Assembly: GCF_025263565.1 (NCBI RefSeq)
Contig: NZ_CP079865.1
Coordinates: 2,976,001-3,040,000 of the forward strand
Reading direction: 5' to 3'
Origin: Mycobacterium sp. SMC-8
GTDB taxonomy: Bacteria > Actinomycetota > Actinomycetes > Mycobacteriales > Mycobacteriaceae
DNA length: 64,000 nucleotides
Made by a program: the position numbers and the translations under genes. The notes beneath the pieces were generated by a model. That model saw only the letters and a list, made by a program, of their open reading frames with translations, was not told where the DNA came from and did no database searches. Shown here one piece after another: positions 18,148 through 26,790 of this stretch. How positions within the stretch are numbered: position 1 is the first letter of the stretch; every line of letters starts with the position of its first letter.

Positions 18148-19094
18148 TGATCAAGACCGAGCTCGACGCCGCAGGTGTGCGCGACCCCGAATTGCGCGAC
18201 GCCTATCGGCAGTGCCGCACCATCAACGCTCAGCACGGCAAGACGTTCTACCTGGCGACCCGCCTGCTGGCGCCCAAGCAGCGTCCCGCGGTGCACGCGC
18301 TGTACGGATTCGCCCGCGTCGCCGACGACATCCTCGACGACCTGGCCGGCACGGAGACCATCGAACAGCGCGCCGAGCGGCTGCAGCAGCTGTCGACCCG
18401 GCTGTTCCACTGCCTGGTCGACGAGAAGTCCTGTGACGGCGATCCGGTGCTGACGGCGGTGGTGCACACCGCGCGCAACTACGACATCGGCTGGGACCTG
18501 TTCGACGATTTCCTGGCGTCGATGCGGATGGACCTCACGGTGACCGATTATCCCGACCGGGCGGCCCTGGAGCGCTACATGTACGGCTCGGCTGAGGTGA
18601 TCGGTCTGCAGATGTTGCCGGTGCTCGGCACCGTGGTCCCGCGCGAGGAGTCCGCGCCGTATGCCGCCGCACTCGGCAAGGCGTTCCAGCTGACCAACTT
18701 CCTGCGCGACGTCGACGAGGACCTCACCCGAGGCCGGGTGTATCTGCCGGCCGACGAACTGGCCGCGCACGGTGTGGACCGCGACCTGCTGCTGTGGTGC
18801 CAGGCCAACCGGCGCACCGACGGGCGGGTGCGCGCCGCGCTGGCCGAACAGCACGCCATCGCCCGGCAGGTGTACGACCAGGCCCGGCCCGGGATAGCCA
18901 CGCTGGCGCCGCCGTCGCGTCCGTGCGTCTCGGCCGCGCTGACGCTGTACTCCGACATCTTGTCGCGCATCGAGGCGATCGACTTCGAAATCTTCGGTCG
19001 GCGTGCGACGGTGGGCAAGCCACGACGATTGGCCGTCGCCGTAGCGGGCATCGGTAAGGCGTGGGTGAACCGAATGCGACTCAGGAGAGTGTGA
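18147..19094 (+). CDS. crtB: Phytoene synthase
   Basis: The 315-residue protein joins two geranylgeranyl diphosphates to phytoene. It has the first Asp-rich motif in FARVADDILDDLAG (about residues 53-66) and the second in FQLTNFLRDVDEDLTRGRVY (about 177-196). Both are diagnostic for squalene/phytoene synthases. HGKTFYLATRLL near the N-terminus is also typical. The ATG overlaps the crtI stop by one base. The next gene in the cluster begins 85 bp downstream. Confidence 0.92.
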   Translation: MIKTELDAAGVRDPELRDAYRQCRTINAQHGKTFYLATRLLAPKQRPAVHALYGFARVADDILDDLAGTETIEQRAERLQQLSTRLFHCLVDEKSCDGDPVLTAVVHTARNYDIGWDLFDDFLASMRMDLTVTDYPDRAALERYMYGSAEVIGLQMLPVLGTVVPREESAPYAAALGKAFQLTNFLRDVDEDLTRGRVYLPADELAAHGVDRDLLLWCQANRRTDGRVRAALAEQHAIARQVYDQARPGIATLAPPSRPCVSAALTLYSDILSRIEAIDFEIFGRRATVGKPRRLAVAVAGIGKAWVNRMRLRRV

Positions 19095-19178
19095 GGGGCA
19101 GCGGTGGCGCCACGTGCCCACATCCCGGTGCCATGTTCTGCGCTCGCGCTAGCCTGCCCGCCCGAAGGAGGATAAGTC

Positions 19179-20708
19179 TTGAGCCGGAACGGCTTTGATC
19201 GTCGACGCCAGACCTGGCCCGCCCACCCGGGCCGAAGCGCGTCGGGCGAAGCGCGGCCCCGCGTCGTCGTCGTGGGCGGCGGCATCGCGGGCCTGGCCGC
19301 GGCCACCGGACTGGTCGAGCGCGGTGTCGCGGTCGAGGTGGTCGAAAAGCAGGATTACCTCGGAGGCCGGGTGGGCGGCTGGTCGGACGCGCTGGAGGAC
19401 GGCACGCCCGTCGCGATGAACCGCGGATTCCACGCGTTCTTCCGCCAGTACTACAACCTGCGCGCGCTGCTGCGACGCAGCGATCCCGGGCTGTCGGCGC
19501 TCACCGCGGTCGAGGACTACCCGCTGATCGACGGTGCCGGCCGGCAGGACACCTTCCGCGGGCTGCCGCAGACGCCGCCGCTGAACGCGTTGGCGTTCGC
19601 GTTGCGCAGCCCGACGTTCCGGTTGCGTGACCTGGTGCGGTTGGACGCCAAGGCCGCCGCCCCGCTGGCCGCGGTGTCGGTGCCCGAGACCTACGAACTG
19701 CTCGACGAACAGGACGCGGCCACCTTTCTGCGTGACATCAATTTCCCGGAGGCGGCCCGGCACCTGGCCTTCGAGGTGTTCGCCCGCAGCTTCTTCGCAC
19801 GTCCGGAGACGTTGTCGGCGGGCGAGCTGGTCACCATGTTCCACATCTACTTCCTCGGCTCCAGCGAGGGGTTGATCTTCGACGTCGCTAACGCGAATTT
19901 CGATGTCGCGCTGTGGAATCCGCTGCGCCGCTACCTGGAGGGCCGTGGGGTGGCGTTCCACACCGGCGCCGAGGTGCAGACGGTCACCGTCGGTGACGGG
20001 GTGACGGTGGCGGGCCCGGACGGCCGGGTGTGGTCCGGGGACGCGGCGGTGCTGGCCACCGATGTCGGTGCGCTGCAACGGCTGGTGGCTGCCTCGCCGG
20101 ATGTCGGCGATCCGGGATGGCGCCGCAAGGTCGCCGTGATGGGCACCGCGCCGCCGTTCGTGGTGCTGCGGCTGTGGCTGGACCGCCCGGTGCGCGGCGA
20201 CCGCGCCGCGTTCGTCGCCACCGGGGGCCGCGAGCCGCTGGACAACATCAGCGTGCTGGAACGCTACGAGCGCGAGGCCGCCGAATGGGCCGCGCGCACA
20301 GGAGGTTCGGTGGTGGAGCTGCACGCCTACTCGGTCACCGAAGGTGATGACGACGTGCGCGGCACCCTGATCGCGCGCATGCACGAGCTCTATCCCGAGA
20401 CCGCCGCGGCATCGATCGTGGCGGAGCGGATGCTGCGTCGCGCCGACTGCCCCCGTTTCGCGCCGGGGGATTTCGCGGACCGGCCCACGGTGTCGACGCC
20501 CGATCCGCGGCTGGTGCTCGCCGGCGACGGCATCCGCATCGACCTGCCGGTGGCGTTGATGGAACGCGCGGCGACAACGGGCTGGACGGCGGCCAACGAG
20601 TTGCTGGCCGGCTTCGGCCTGGCCGGACACACCCTGCACACCGTGCCGAACCAAGGCCGCTCGACGGTGCTGCGCCGGCTGGCGACCTCGGCCGGGAGTG
20701 TGCGATGA
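19179..20708 (+). CDS. crtU: CrtU-type beta-carotene desaturase/methyltransferase (aromatic carotenoid synthase)
   Basis: The 509-residue flavoprotein has an FAD-binding motif VVVVGGGIAGLAAATGLVER at about 29-48 and EKQDYLGGRVGGW after it. It also contains the block GFHAFFRQYYNLRALLRR, characteristic of CrtU/isorenieratene synthases. CrtU converts beta-rings to aromatic rings by desaturation and methyl migration. CPRFAPGDFADRPTV and LVLAGDGIRIDLPVALMERA near the C-terminus fit the family. GGAGGATAAG precedes the start. Its substrate needs a cyclised carotenoid, but no lycopene cyclase is visible in the window. The stop overlaps the start of the Rieske gene by four bases. Membership of the CrtI/CrtU superfamily is certain; CrtU itself is likely. 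Confidence 0.8.
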   Translation: MSRNGFDRRRQTWPAHPGRSASGEARPRVVVVGGGIAGLAAATGLVERGVAVEVVEKQDYLGGRVGGWSDALEDGTPVAMNRGFHAFFRQYYNLRALLRRSDPGLSALTAVEDYPLIDGAGRQDTFRGLPQTPPLNALAFALRSPTFRLRDLVRLDAKAAAPLAAVSVPETYELLDEQDAATFLRDINFPEAARHLAFEVFARSFFARPETLSAGELVTMFHIYFLGSSEGLIFDVANANFDVALWNPLRRYLEGRGVAFHTGAEVQTVTVGDGVTVAGPDGRVWSGDAAVLATDVGALQRLVAASPDVGDPGWRRKVAVMGTAPPFVVLRLWLDRPVRGDRAAFVATGGREPLDNISVLERYEREAAEWAARTGGSVVELHAYSVTEGDDDVRGTLIARMHELYPETAAASIVAERMLRRADCPRFAPGDFADRPTVSTPDPRLVLAGDGIRIDLPVALMERAATTGWTAANELLAGFGLAGHTLHTVPNQGRSTVLRRLATSAGSVR

Positions 20709-21724
20709 GCGCGCTGTCGGGTCTTCGGGCCGCAGTGGCGAAGGCGTGGCCGTTCGAGGTGGTCCCGTCGACGTCGTGGTCGGCCCAGACCCCCACCTAC
20801 CAGGACGCCAGCCCGGCGCTGATCAACGCGGCGCTGCAGCGGGCGTTGCGCCGCCCCGGCGGCAACTGGTTCGTGATCGCGGCGAGCTCGGACATCACCA
20901 CCAAGGCTTTCGGCACCTCGGTGGCCGGCCGGGCGCTGGTGGCCTGGCGCGGCAGCGACGGCGGCCTGCTGGTGGCGCCGCGCGCCTGCCCGCACCTGGG
21001 CGCCGACCTGGCGACCGCGCCGGTGGACTGCGGCACCCTGGTGTGCCCATGGCACGGGCTGCGGCTGGGCGAGCGCCGGCACGGGACCTGGAAGCCCTAT
21101 CCCGCGCACGACGACGGTGTGCTGTGCTGGGTGCGCCTGGACCCCGATCCCGATGACGCGGACAGCCGGCTCTCGGGCCCGACCGAGGCGCCCGTCGTCC
21201 CAGCTCGGCCCGGGGAACCGGCGCTGGCCGCGGTCACCCGGTTGGAGGGCGTCTGCGAGCCGCGCGACATCGTCGCCAACCGTCTGGACCCCTGGCACGG
21301 CGCGTGGTTTCACCCGTACTCGTTCACCCAGCTGCGGGTGATCAGCGCACCCGCCGTCGACGACGAACTCACCGACGACGACGACCGGTTCCTGGTCGAG
21401 GTCACGTTCCGCATCGGCCGGTTGGGCGTGCCCGTCATCGCCGAGTTCACCACACCCGGACCGCGGACGGTGGTCATGCGCATCGTCGAGGGCGAGGGCC
21501 GCGGCAGCGTCGTCGAGACCCATGCCACCCCGCTGGGCCCCGGACCGGACGGTCGGCCCCGCACCGCGGTGATCGAAGCCGTCATCGCCCACTCCGACCG
21601 GCCGAACTTCGGCGTCGGGCTGGTCGCGGCGCCATTGATCCGGCCGTTGATGCGCCAGGCCGCCACCCGGTTGTGGCGCGACGACCTGGCCTACGCCGAA
21701 CGGCTCTACGAGTTGAGGTCGTAG
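20705..21724 (+). CDS. Rieske non-haem iron oxygenase coupled to crtU
   Basis: The 339-residue protein binds a Rieske [2Fe-2S] cluster through Cys95-Pro-His97 and Cys114-Pro-Trp-His117 (ACPHLGADL and LVCPWHGL). A second iron site is also complete: DPWHGAWFH at 195-203 matches the DxxHxxxxH mononuclear-iron motif of Rieske oxygenases. So this is a catalytic oxygenase and not merely a ferredoxin. ATGA overlap with crtU makes co-translation very likely. A role in oxidising an aromatic or other carotenoid ring, comparable to cyanobacterial CruH acting after the CrtU homologue CruE, is inference. Its 3' end overlaps that of idi by 19 bp on the other strand. Confidence 0.83.
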   Translation: MSALSGLRAAVAKAWPFEVVPSTSWSAQTPTYQDASPALINAALQRALRRPGGNWFVIAASSDITTKAFGTSVAGRALVAWRGSDGGLLVAPRACPHLGADLATAPVDCGTLVCPWHGLRLGERRHGTWKPYPAHDDGVLCWVRLDPDPDDADSRLSGPTEAPVVPARPGEPALAAVTRLEGVCEPRDIVANRLDPWHGAWFHPYSFTQLRVISAPAVDDELTDDDDRFLVEVTFRIGRLGVPVIAEFTTPGPRTVVMRIVEGEGRGSVVETHATPLGPGPDGRPRTAVIEAVIAHSDRPNFGVGLVAAPLIRPLMRQAATRLWRDDLAYAERLYELRS

Positions 21725-22266
21725 CCGCCGTGTCCGATTCCCGCCTTGTCCAGCAACGGAACCTGTTCGGTGGCCCACGGGCTGATCGCCCACCCGAACT
21801 CGGCAGCCGCCCGCAGCTGCGCCCACGGCACCCACACGTGGTCGGCGACCTCGTCAGGAGCCGGGCGCACCGGACCCACCGCGCGGCCGCAGAACACCGG
21901 GCACACTTCGTTCTCCACCACGCCGTCGGCGGCCACCGCGTAATAGCGGAAATCGGGCAGCACGCACCGCAGGTCGGCGATGTGCAGCCCGAGCTCCTCG
22001 CCCACGCGGCGGGTCACCGCGTCGGTCAGCGATTCGCCGGGGGCGGGGTGCCCGCAGCAGGCGTTGGTCCAGATGCCCGGGAACGTGCGCTTGTGCAGTG
22101 CCCGCCGCGTGAGCAGCACGCGGCCGGCGCCGTCGAACAGGTAACAGGAGAACGCCAGATGGAGCGGGGTGGACGCGTGGTGGACCTGCGACTTGGGCGC
22201 TGTGCCGATGCTCTGGCCGTCGTCGTCGAGAAGGACCACCAGCTCGGCGGTGTCGAGGGTGTGCAT
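21706..22266 (-). CDS. idi: Isopentenyl-diphosphate delta-isomerase, type I
   Basis: The 186-residue Nudix-fold enzyme interconverts isopentenyl and dimethylallyl diphosphate. The catalytic cysteine lies in TNACCGHPAPGES, and the Nudix-like helix is GESLTDAVTRRVGEELGL. The second catalytic block is VENEVCPVF with the active Glu. It is convergent with the Rieske gene and divergent from the glycosyltransferase (47-bp gap), inside the carotenoid cluster, where it would boost precursor supply. Confidence 0.92.
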   Translation of the reverse strand: MHTLDTAELVVLLDDDGQSIGTAPKSQVHHASTPLHLAFSCYLFDGAGRVLLTRRALHKRTFPGIWTNACCGHPAPGESLTDAVTRRVGEELGLHIADLRCVLPDFRYYAVAADGVVENEVCPVFCGRAVGPVRPAPDEVADHVWVPWAQLRAAAEFGWAISPWATEQVPLLDKAGIGHGGYDLNS

Positions 22267-22313
22267 AGCAGTGATTCGGCGCCGGCGCGGCCGCGGATCG
22301 GTCGGGGGTCGCG

Positions 22314-23540
22314 ATGGCGGTAGTGCTGGCCTACACCGCCCCGGCGATCGGTCACCTGTTCCCGTTCTCGGCGCTGCTGCAGGAGATGTCGGCCCGCGGG
22401 CACGAGATCCACGTCCGCACCATGGCTTCCGGGATGGATCTGTGTCTGGGGCAGGGATTCAAGGCCGCCCCGGTCGACCCGCGCATCGAGGCGCTGCAGA
22501 GCGCCGAGACCACGCGGGGCGTGCTTCGGTCGGCCCAGGAGACCGTGCGGGTGCTCACCGAACGGGCAGCCCACGAGGTCGACGATGTCACCGACGCGGT
22601 GCGCGAGGTGGACCCCGACGTGATCCTGGTCGACGCGAACTGCTGGGGCGCGATGTCGGCCGCCGAGACCCAATCGCGTCCGTGGTTGGTGTTCTCGCCG
22701 TTCATCCCGTATCTGCGTTCACCGGGGTCGCCGCCGTTCGGGGCAGGTGCCTGCCCGTGGCCCGGCCCGCTGGGCGCCGTGCGCAATCTCGGTGTGGGTG
22801 CTGTCACCCGCTTCGTGTTCGACCGCCCCTTCCGCGCCGGAATGCGGCCGGTGCGTGCGGCATTGGGGTTGCCCGAGGTGCGCTCCGCCGACGAACTGCT
22901 GCGCCGCGCGCCGCGGGTGCTGGTGCCCACCGCCAGACCGTTCGAGTACCGGCACACCGACTGGGGCCCCACGGTGGATCTGATCGGCCCCGCGATCTTC
23001 GATCCGCCCGCCGACCCTCCGGAGTGGCTCGACGACATCGACGAGCCGATCGTGCTGGTGACGACGTCGTCGGTGGGGCAGGCTGACCGCGCCCTGATCG
23101 CCGCGGCGATACACGCTTTCGAGGATGATCCTGTGCACGTGGTGGCGAGCCTGCCTGCCGAAGGCGGCGAGGGCCTGCTGCGCCGCGATCGCGGGGTCAC
23201 GCTGACCCGGTTCGTCCCACATTCGCCGGTGCTCGACCGCGCGGTGTGCGTGGTCACCCACGGCGGCATGGGCGTCACGATGAAGGCTCTCAGCCGCGGG
23301 ATACCGGTGTGCGCAGTGCCTTTCGGTCGTGACCAGTTCGAGGTGGCCCGCCGTATCGAGGTGGCACGGTGCGGGATCCGGTTGCCCGCGCGTCGACTCA
23401 GCGCGCCTCGGCTGCGCGCCGCGGTGAAGGCTGCGATGGCCATGTCCGACGGGGCCGCCGAGGTCGCCGCCGGCTTCACCGCGACGGGTGGGATGCGCCG
23501 CGGCGCCGACATCGTGGAGGCGCACGCGGTCCCGGTGTGA
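22314..23540 (+). CDS. MGT/UGT-like glycosyltransferase (GT1), carotenoid cluster
   Basis: The 408-residue protein is a GT-B fold enzyme. The acceptor half starts MAVVLAYTAPAIGHLFPFSA with the conserved GH. The donor half contains VLVTTSSVGQ and VVTHGGMGVTMKALSRGIPV, the HGG motif of UDP-sugar dependent family 1 transferases that glycosylate small hydrophobic molecules. Similar enzymes (CrtX type) glucosylate hydroxylated carotenoids, and its position next to idi and the Rieske oxygenase suggests the same. GGGGG lies a few bases before the ATG. The sugar and acceptor are not known. Confidence 0.83.
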   Translation: MAVVLAYTAPAIGHLFPFSALLQEMSARGHEIHVRTMASGMDLCLGQGFKAAPVDPRIEALQSAETTRGVLRSAQETVRVLTERAAHEVDDVTDAVREVDPDVILVDANCWGAMSAAETQSRPWLVFSPFIPYLRSPGSPPFGAGACPWPGPLGAVRNLGVGAVTRFVFDRPFRAGMRPVRAALGLPEVRSADELLRRAPRVLVPTARPFEYRHTDWGPTVDLIGPAIFDPPADPPEWLDDIDEPIVLVTTSSVGQADRALIAAAIHAFEDDPVHVVASLPAEGGEGLLRRDRGVTLTRFVPHSPVLDRAVCVVTHGGMGVTMKALSRGIPVCAVPFGRDQFEVARRIEVARCGIRLPARRLSAPRLRAAVKAAMAMSDGAAEVAAGFTATGGMRRGADIVEAHAVPV

Positions 23541-23544
23541 CGGG

Positions 23545-24057
23545 TCACTCGCTGCGGGTGCGCTGATAGTGCCTGCGGGCCTTCATCCGGTTGCCGCAGA
23601 TCGCCATCGAACACCAGCGCGCGGTGTTGGGCTTGCTGCGGTCGATCAGGAACAACCGGCACTCGGTGTTCGCGCACGGGCGCAACCGCCCGGGGCCGTT
23701 CTGCCGCAACCCATCCCAGGCCAGCACCGCGCGCACCGCACCGGAGGCGTCGCCGCCGTCAAGTCGCCAGTGCACGCCGGAGCGGTCCGCCGTCGGGACC
23801 AGGCGGGCGTCGGCGAGGAACCGCTGCAGCACCATCGGGGTCCGCTCGCCGCGGACCACCGCCTGCAGGCGGGTGCGGGCGTCAATCAGCTGGGTCCACT
23901 CGGCCCCGGTGGCGGGGACGCCGTGGTCACGCATCCACGACGACGCGGTCGCGAGATCGGGCAGCGCGTCGGTCGGCACGCCGTCGACGACCGGGGTGGT
24001 GTTGAGCAACGCCAGCAGGAACGCCTCGTCCTCCGGCGTGGTCGCGTACACATCCAT
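23545..24057 (-). CDS. CGNR zinc-finger/ABATE-domain regulator
   Basis: The 170-residue product has an N-terminal ABATE-like domain and a C-terminal zinc finger: CANTECRLFLIDRS, then WCSMAICGNRMKARRHYQR. The CGNR tetrapeptide is diagnostic. These proteins are putative DNA-binding stress or starvation regulators. The ATG at 24057 is chosen because GGAGG lies 6 nt upstream; the GTG one codon earlier is too close to that site. It is convergent with the glycosyltransferase (4-bp gap) and was originally divergent from the hydrolase gene before the IS1380 insertion. Confidence 0.84.
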   Translation of the reverse strand: MDVYATTPEDEAFLLALLNTTPVVDGVPTDALPDLATASSWMRDHGVPATGAEWTQLIDARTRLQAVVRGERTPMVLQRFLADARLVPTADRSGVHWRLDGGDASGAVRAVLAWDGLRQNGPGRLRPCANTECRLFLIDRSKPNTARWCSMAICGNRMKARRHYQRTRSE

Positions 24058-24060
24058 CAC

Positions 24061-24139
24061 TAACCTCCAAAAGCTTGTTGACAGGTTACAGGATCGGGCG
24101 TTGAATGCACCTAACCGGTAAAACCATTTAAGGAGTTAG
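24061..24139. promoter_or_regulatory. Divergent promoter region with an orphaned ribosome binding site
   Basis: TTGACA (24078-24083) is followed after 17 bp by TTGAAT (24101-24106), a plausible plus-strand promoter. AAGGAG (24130-24135) then lies directly before TTAG (24136-24139), where the IS1380 element begins. Removing the element and one TTAG copy would put AAGGAG 6 nt before the ATG of the hydrolase at 25839, an ideal spacing. TAACCT and AGGTTA (24061-24066, 24084-24089) form a short dyad that could be an operator. Confidence 0.55.
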
Positions 24140-25832
24140 CCCGGATTTTTCGTCGAGGGTGATGGCAGTCGTGCGTTGAGATGCGATTGCGTCGCGAATC
24201 CGGTTGTGTGGTTCTGGGTATGGCGGGGTGGTCCCGTGTCGCCGGGTGGTGCGGGCTTTCCCAGTGCCGGTGGGTCTTTCGTGGTCGGTGGGTCAGGGGG
24301 CTTCGGTCATCGGAAGGCGGTGCGGATGGCTTGCCAGGCGGCCGCGATCTGGGCGGCCCAGCGCCAGGTGGCGTCGATACGTAGTCGGGTTCGGCGGGCG
24401 CCGCGGGTGATCCGGGCGGCCACGTGCAGGACCCGGTAGCGGAAGGTGGCGATCTCGGCGCGAGCCAGACCGGTGTGCTCACGGAATCCCAGAAGTCGGC
24501 ACCAGGTGACCAGGTCGGCTGCGGCCAGGACGATTTCGAGCCAGGCGGCGTTGGGCCAGAAACCGTGGCACGGCAGATTCCGCAGTCCGGCGGCTTTGAG
24601 ATCGCGGATGCGGTCCTCGACGCGAGCATGTTGGCGATGCCGTAACTCCAGGCCCGCGACCTGTCCAGGGACAATGCCGGGTTCGGTGTCGGTGATGAAC
24701 GCGGTGACGCGCATGCCGTCGGCGTCGGTGAACCGCAGTTGTGCACCGGGGTGGGGGCGTTCTTTACGCAGGATCAACCGTGTCCCAGGCGGCCAGGAGT
24801 CCAGGTTGACCAAGGTGGTGGCCTCGGCGACCCAGGCGCCGTCGCGGATCCCGCCTTCGGTGTCGACTGCTGGGTACCAGCCGTCGGCGAGGTTGAGGGT
24901 GTCGACGGCATCTTGGACGCGGGTATCGACGGGATAGCCGAAGGAGAATCCCACCCCTGATCGCGGCAGGCGTCGGCGAATTTGTGGGTGGCTCCGGCGG
25001 TGTCGCAGCGCACCAGAACTCTCGGCTGGTCGGGATCATCGCCAGCACTGGGGTCGGGTCGCCATCGTGGCGGCAACGCTGCCAGCGCCTGCGCCAGGAC
25101 GATGATGTGGTCGGAGGCGGTGTTGGAGCCGGCGTTGCCGGTGCGCAGCAGCCCGGCCAGGGCTTCGCCGCCGGCGATCTCGGAGCGATCCAGAAACGCC
25201 AGCAGCGGGTGATGGCCGAAGGTCTTCTTCCACGTCGGCGTGGCGCCGTGCTTGTTGTCGGAGTGATCGATGACCAGGGTGGCGTCGATGTCGATGTGCA
25301 GCCACTCGCCGGCAGTTGGGGCGGCGCCGGCAGCCCACGCTGCTGCTCGCGCCGCGGACCGGGCTGCTCGCACGGCAGGCAGGTGGGCGGCGTCGATGCG
25401 CTGATCCACCAGCCGCCACATGGTGGTCGTGGAGGCTTTCGCGCCGAAGGCGTGTTCACGGTCGCCGCAGAGTTGGCCCACGGCGTCGATGCAGTCTGCG
25501 CCGTCGGCGACCGCGGCGGCCAGATCGGCGAACACCTCGCCGGGCGCGTACACCCACGGGCCGCGGTAGGTGTCGGCCAACGCGGCAGTGACCTGCGTCG
25601 ATAGCCCGGTTCGGTCGGCGAGTTCCCGCAACATCGCCATCCCGGCATGCGACACGACGCCCTGGCCGTCGGCGGACACTTTGACCCTCGATGCGGCCGC
25701 GATATTCTTCACCTGCGAGGTGCCTTCCCGCTGGAACGATTGAACCCTAGAGAAGTCCAATTATTCCTTGCAGGACAGGCACTTTCGCGTATCTACACCC
25801 CATCGAACGCAAACTTCCGCGAAAAATCCGGG
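24140..25832. mobile_element. IS1380-family insertion sequence, transposase frameshifted
   Basis: The ends are CCCGGATTTTTCG (24140-24152) and its perfect complement (25820-25832). TTAG flanks both sides (24136-24139 and 25833-25836) as a 4-bp target duplication. The 1.69-kb size, the 4-bp duplication and the transposase sequence all fit IS1380. It inserted between the ribosome binding site and start codon of the hydrolase gene to its right. Confidence 0.88.
24307..25760 (-). pseudogene. IS1380-family transposase, split by a one-base frameshift
   Basis: The N-terminal part (from 25760) runs through SRVKVSADGQGVVSHAGMAM, WLHIDIDATLVIDHSDNKHG and KKTFGHHPLLAFLD to RCDTAGATHKFADACRDQG. The frame is then lost near 24957 in the run GGGGTGGGA. 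The rest continues in another frame as VGFSFGYPVDTRVQDAV, RLILRKERPHPGAQLRF and LGFREHTGLARAE. One extra G would restore a single protein of about 484 residues, normal for IS1380. It may be a true deletion, a sequencing slip in a G-run, or less likely a recoding site. No promoter or intact DDE protein is left as read. Confidence 0.85.
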
Positions 25833-25838
25833 TTAGTC

Positions 25839-26705
25839 ATGATCGATGTGCATCACCGCTACGCCATCGTGGACGGCCGCCGGCTGTTCTACCGCGAGGC
25901 CGGGACGCCCGGGAACCCGGTGATCGTGCTGCTGCACGGCTTCCCGACGAGCTCGTTCATGTTCCGCAACCTGATCCCCGAGCTCGCCGACCACTACCAC
26001 GTGATCGCGCCCGACTACCTCGGCTTCGGCTACTCCGACGCACCCCCGGTCGAGGAATTCGACTACACCTTCGACGCATTGACCGACTCCGTGGCCGGCC
26101 TTCTCAGTCAACTGGGCGTCGACCGGTACGCGATCTACGTCCAGGACTACGGCGCGCCGGTCGGCTGGCGGCTGGCCCTGCGCGACCCGGAGGCCATCAC
26201 CGCGATCGTCACCCAGAACGGCAACGGCTACGACGCCGGCTTCGTGGTCGACGGCTGGGTGCCCGTGTGGGACTACCAGCGCGAACAGACCCCCGAGACC
26301 GCGGCGGCGCTGCGCGAGATGCTGACCTTCGAGGCGACCAGGCGGCAGTACCTGGCCGGCGTGCCCGACGAGTCCGTCGTCAGCCCGGACACTTGGCACC
26401 ACGACTACGCGTTGCTGTCGCGCCCCGGCAACGACGCGATCCAGCTCAAGCTGTTCCTCGACTACGCGACGAACCCGAAGATCTATCCCGCGCTGCACGA
26501 CTACCTGCGCACCAGCGCGGTGCCGCTGCTGGCCGTGTGGGGTGACAAGGATCCGTTCTTCGGGCCCGACGGCGCCCGCGCGTTCGCCGACGACGCCGTC
26601 GACCCCGAGATCCACCTGCTCGACGGCGGCCACTTCCTGCTGGAGAGCGCCCTGACCCAGGCGATCGCGCTGATCCGCGACTTCCTGGCCCGCCGGCTGC
26701 CGTGA
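25839..26705 (+). CDS. Alpha/beta hydrolase with Asp nucleophile (haloalkane dehalogenase/epoxide hydrolase-like)
   Basis: From the ATG at 25839 the product is 288 residues. It shows HGFPTSSFMFRNLIP (oxyanion HGxP), the nucleophile elbow VQDYGAPVGWRLAL with Asp where lipases have Ser, the acid in VWGDKDPFFGP and the final His in LDGGHFLLES. Asp nucleophiles characterise haloalkane dehalogenases and epoxide hydrolases. The upstream open frame into the IS is not part of the gene. The native AAGGAG site and promoter now lie 1.7 kb away on the other side of the IS1380 element, so the gene is probably poorly translated unless the IS supplies signals. Confidence 0.85.
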   Translation: MIDVHHRYAIVDGRRLFYREAGTPGNPVIVLLHGFPTSSFMFRNLIPELADHYHVIAPDYLGFGYSDAPPVEEFDYTFDALTDSVAGLLSQLGVDRYAIYVQDYGAPVGWRLALRDPEAITAIVTQNGNGYDAGFVVDGWVPVWDYQREQTPETAAALREMLTFEATRRQYLAGVPDESVVSPDTWHHDYALLSRPGNDAIQLKLFLDYATNPKIYPALHDYLRTSAVPLLAVWGDKDPFFGPDGARAFADDAVDPEIHLLDGGHFLLESALTQAIALIRDFLARRLP

Positions 26706-26713
26706 TCCCGGAG

Positions 26714-26732
26714 CGCCCGTCGCCACCGGGCG
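26714..26732 (+). terminator. Short stem-loop after the hydrolase gene
   Basis: CGCCCG (26714-26719) and CGGGCG (26727-26732) pair around a 7-nt loop, 9 nt after the hydrolase stop. There is no T-tract. It is a candidate terminator. Confidence 0.4.
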
Positions 26733-26790
26733 ATCATTCTCACCCCGCAAACACCAGTTGAAGCGTGCCGGGGTGGGGTAGAAGAGGCGG

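Noticed and set aside
25647..25838. Longer N-terminus for the hydrolase running into the IS
   Set aside because: It is encoded by IS1380 sequence, and family homology starts at the ATG at 25839.
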